Shown here: in pieces, positions 63,304 through 64,000 of the stretch
Layout: each line of letters opens with the position of its first letter
Position numbering within the stretch: position 1 is the stretch's first letter
Assembly: GCA_038277395.1 (NCBI GenBank)
Contig: CM076193.1
Location: forward strand, 148,913,813-148,977,812
Source of the DNA: Dryocosmus kuriphilus
Lineage: Eukaryota > Arthropoda > Insecta > Hymenoptera > Cynipidae
Reading direction: 5' to 3'
DNA length: 64,000 nucleotides
Program-made: the position numbers and the translations under genes
Notes under the pieces: model-generated
Told to the model about the DNA's origin: nothing
The model's database searches: none
What the model saw: only the letters and a program-made list of their open reading frames with translations

Positions 63304-63599
63304 TTTTAAGAAATATTTCAAGGACCTTTTTGACTATTAAATTGGATTTTTTTCATCATATCTTCGTTTGATTTTTTATACATTCTATAATAAATTGACT
63401 GAAAGACCGACGAAATTTTTACTTACAATTTTTAGAGTCGTTGTTTCGAAGATTTTCAACAAACTGAGTGAATAAGTAGTATTCAATAACATAAATAAGA
63501 AATTGTCAATATAAGAGACCATGAAAATGGTAGACGGAAAGAAGGGAATATATAGTCGGGTGTGAAATTAAACAAATAATGCGAAATGAAGTTGATTAA

Positions 63600-64000
63600 T
63601 TATGAGTTCAATTTTCTGATTAAAGGGAAATAAGTATTATGTAAAGAATAGATATCTTCTTTCTTATTAATGTTATTTGAATTACATTTTATGTAGATCA
63701 TTTCCAAGATCAATCTCTTATAATAATTTTGTTCATGACCAACTATAATAGTCTCGTCCCAATTAAAAACATGGTTGTAGGTATTCTGGTGTTTCACAAC
63801 AACATTTTCTTCATTTTTATTATTTTTATGTTCTGTAATGCGGGTTTTAAGAGATCTCTTAGTTTCACCTATGCAAGTTGCTGGGCAATCCTGACAAGAA
63901 ATTTTATAAACATTATTAGTGAAATCCCATTTTTTAGTAATATCTTTCCCTAATTTTATAATTGAATTTAAACTCCTTTTTATTAAAGGGATAGTAACAA
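63600..64000 (-). CDS. Penelope-like element 3, GIY-YIG C-terminal part (continues beyond window)
   Basis: On the minus strand one frame is open from the window edge to a stop at 63600, about 133 residues: KRSLNSIIKLGKDI, KWDFTNNVYKISCQDCPAT, CIGETKRSLKTRITEHKNN (GIY-YIG core with its Arg and the downstream EHK), NHVFNWDETIIVGHEQNYY, KRLILEMIYI and a C-terminal ..IYSLHNTYFPLI. No internal stop or frameshift is seen, unlike the other two copies. The RT would lie beyond position 64000. It is head-to-head in orientation with element 2. Confidence 0.85.
   Translation of the reverse strand, partial: VTIPLIKRSLNSIIKLGKDITKKWDFTNNVYKISCQDCPATCIGETKRSLKTRITEHKNNKNEENVVVKHQNTYNHVFNWDETIIVGHEQNYYKRLILEMIYIKCNSNNINKKEDIYSLHNTYFPLIRKLNS

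Larger units (their letters stand above)
61651..63436 (+). mobile_element. Penelope-like element 2, 5'-truncated, flanked by 45-bp inverted copies
   Basis: 61651-61695 (TCTAAAAATTGTAAGTAAAA.. TTTCAGCCAATTT) is the reverse complement of 63392-63436 at 44 of 45 positions. Between them are the RT end and GIY-YIG nuclease (61738-62772) and a hammerhead-like motif (63274-63303). Inverted partial terminal repeats are a known Penelope feature. Confidence 0.75.

Overview
The window is eukaryotic: it is AT-rich, has spliced transposase-like genes and no operons, and is almost entirely transposable-element (TE) and satellite DNA. The mix (hAT with TTF/zf-MYM-type transposases, Merlin, an insect-type Mutator-like element with an exonuclease tail, BEL/Pao, an RTE-like non-LTR element, Penelope-like elements with GIY-YIG, a DUF4806-like gene) points to an arthropod, most likely an insect with a large repeat-rich genome. 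A hymenopteran is my weak guess. I found no intact host gene, no tRNA or rRNA and no CRISPR.

Layout. 1-2335: right part of a hAT element, abutting a 76-bp tandem repeat. 2820-3750: Merlin transposase (minus). 5146-7877: broken multi-exon DUF4806-like gene (minus). 10279-12543: internally deleted Mutator-like element fused to a degenerate DEDDh exonuclease (minus). 12953-14540: BEL/Pao fragment between near-perfect 50-bp inverted repeats. 15757-16894: MITE-like element with a pogo-like MITE inside. 16900-36700: about 20 kb dominated by AT-rich satellites with higher-order periods of about 1.1 kb, 250 bp, 445 bp, 350-390 bp and 177 bp, occurring on both strands, plus a 385-bp nearly pure C tract at 34310-34694.

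39886-48617 is a nested stack. An RTE-like reverse transcriptase gene is split first by a 3.0-kb terminal-inverted-repeat element (41188-44203, TA duplication) and then, exactly at its YVDD active site, by a 3.7-kb hAT element (44653-48379, perfect 8-bp duplication TTCTGGAA). Removing both restores one open RT frame. The 3.0-kb element is the most interesting object: it has arrays of a subterminal TTCAATGG motif and an intron-bearing gene resembling the multicopy SAMD3-like/C2H2 proteins of fish and invertebrates, but no transposase I can recognise.

49175-55999 is a third hAT element (transposase on the minus strand) invaded by a Penelope-like element. 56000-64000 holds dispersed repeats, three foldback structures (one about 1 kb) and two more Penelope-like fragments, one with an apparently intact GIY-YIG frame running off the window end. 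Several hammerhead-ribozyme-like motifs mark Penelope remains. Many frameshifts lie at homopolymers, so some may be assembly errors and not true mutations.
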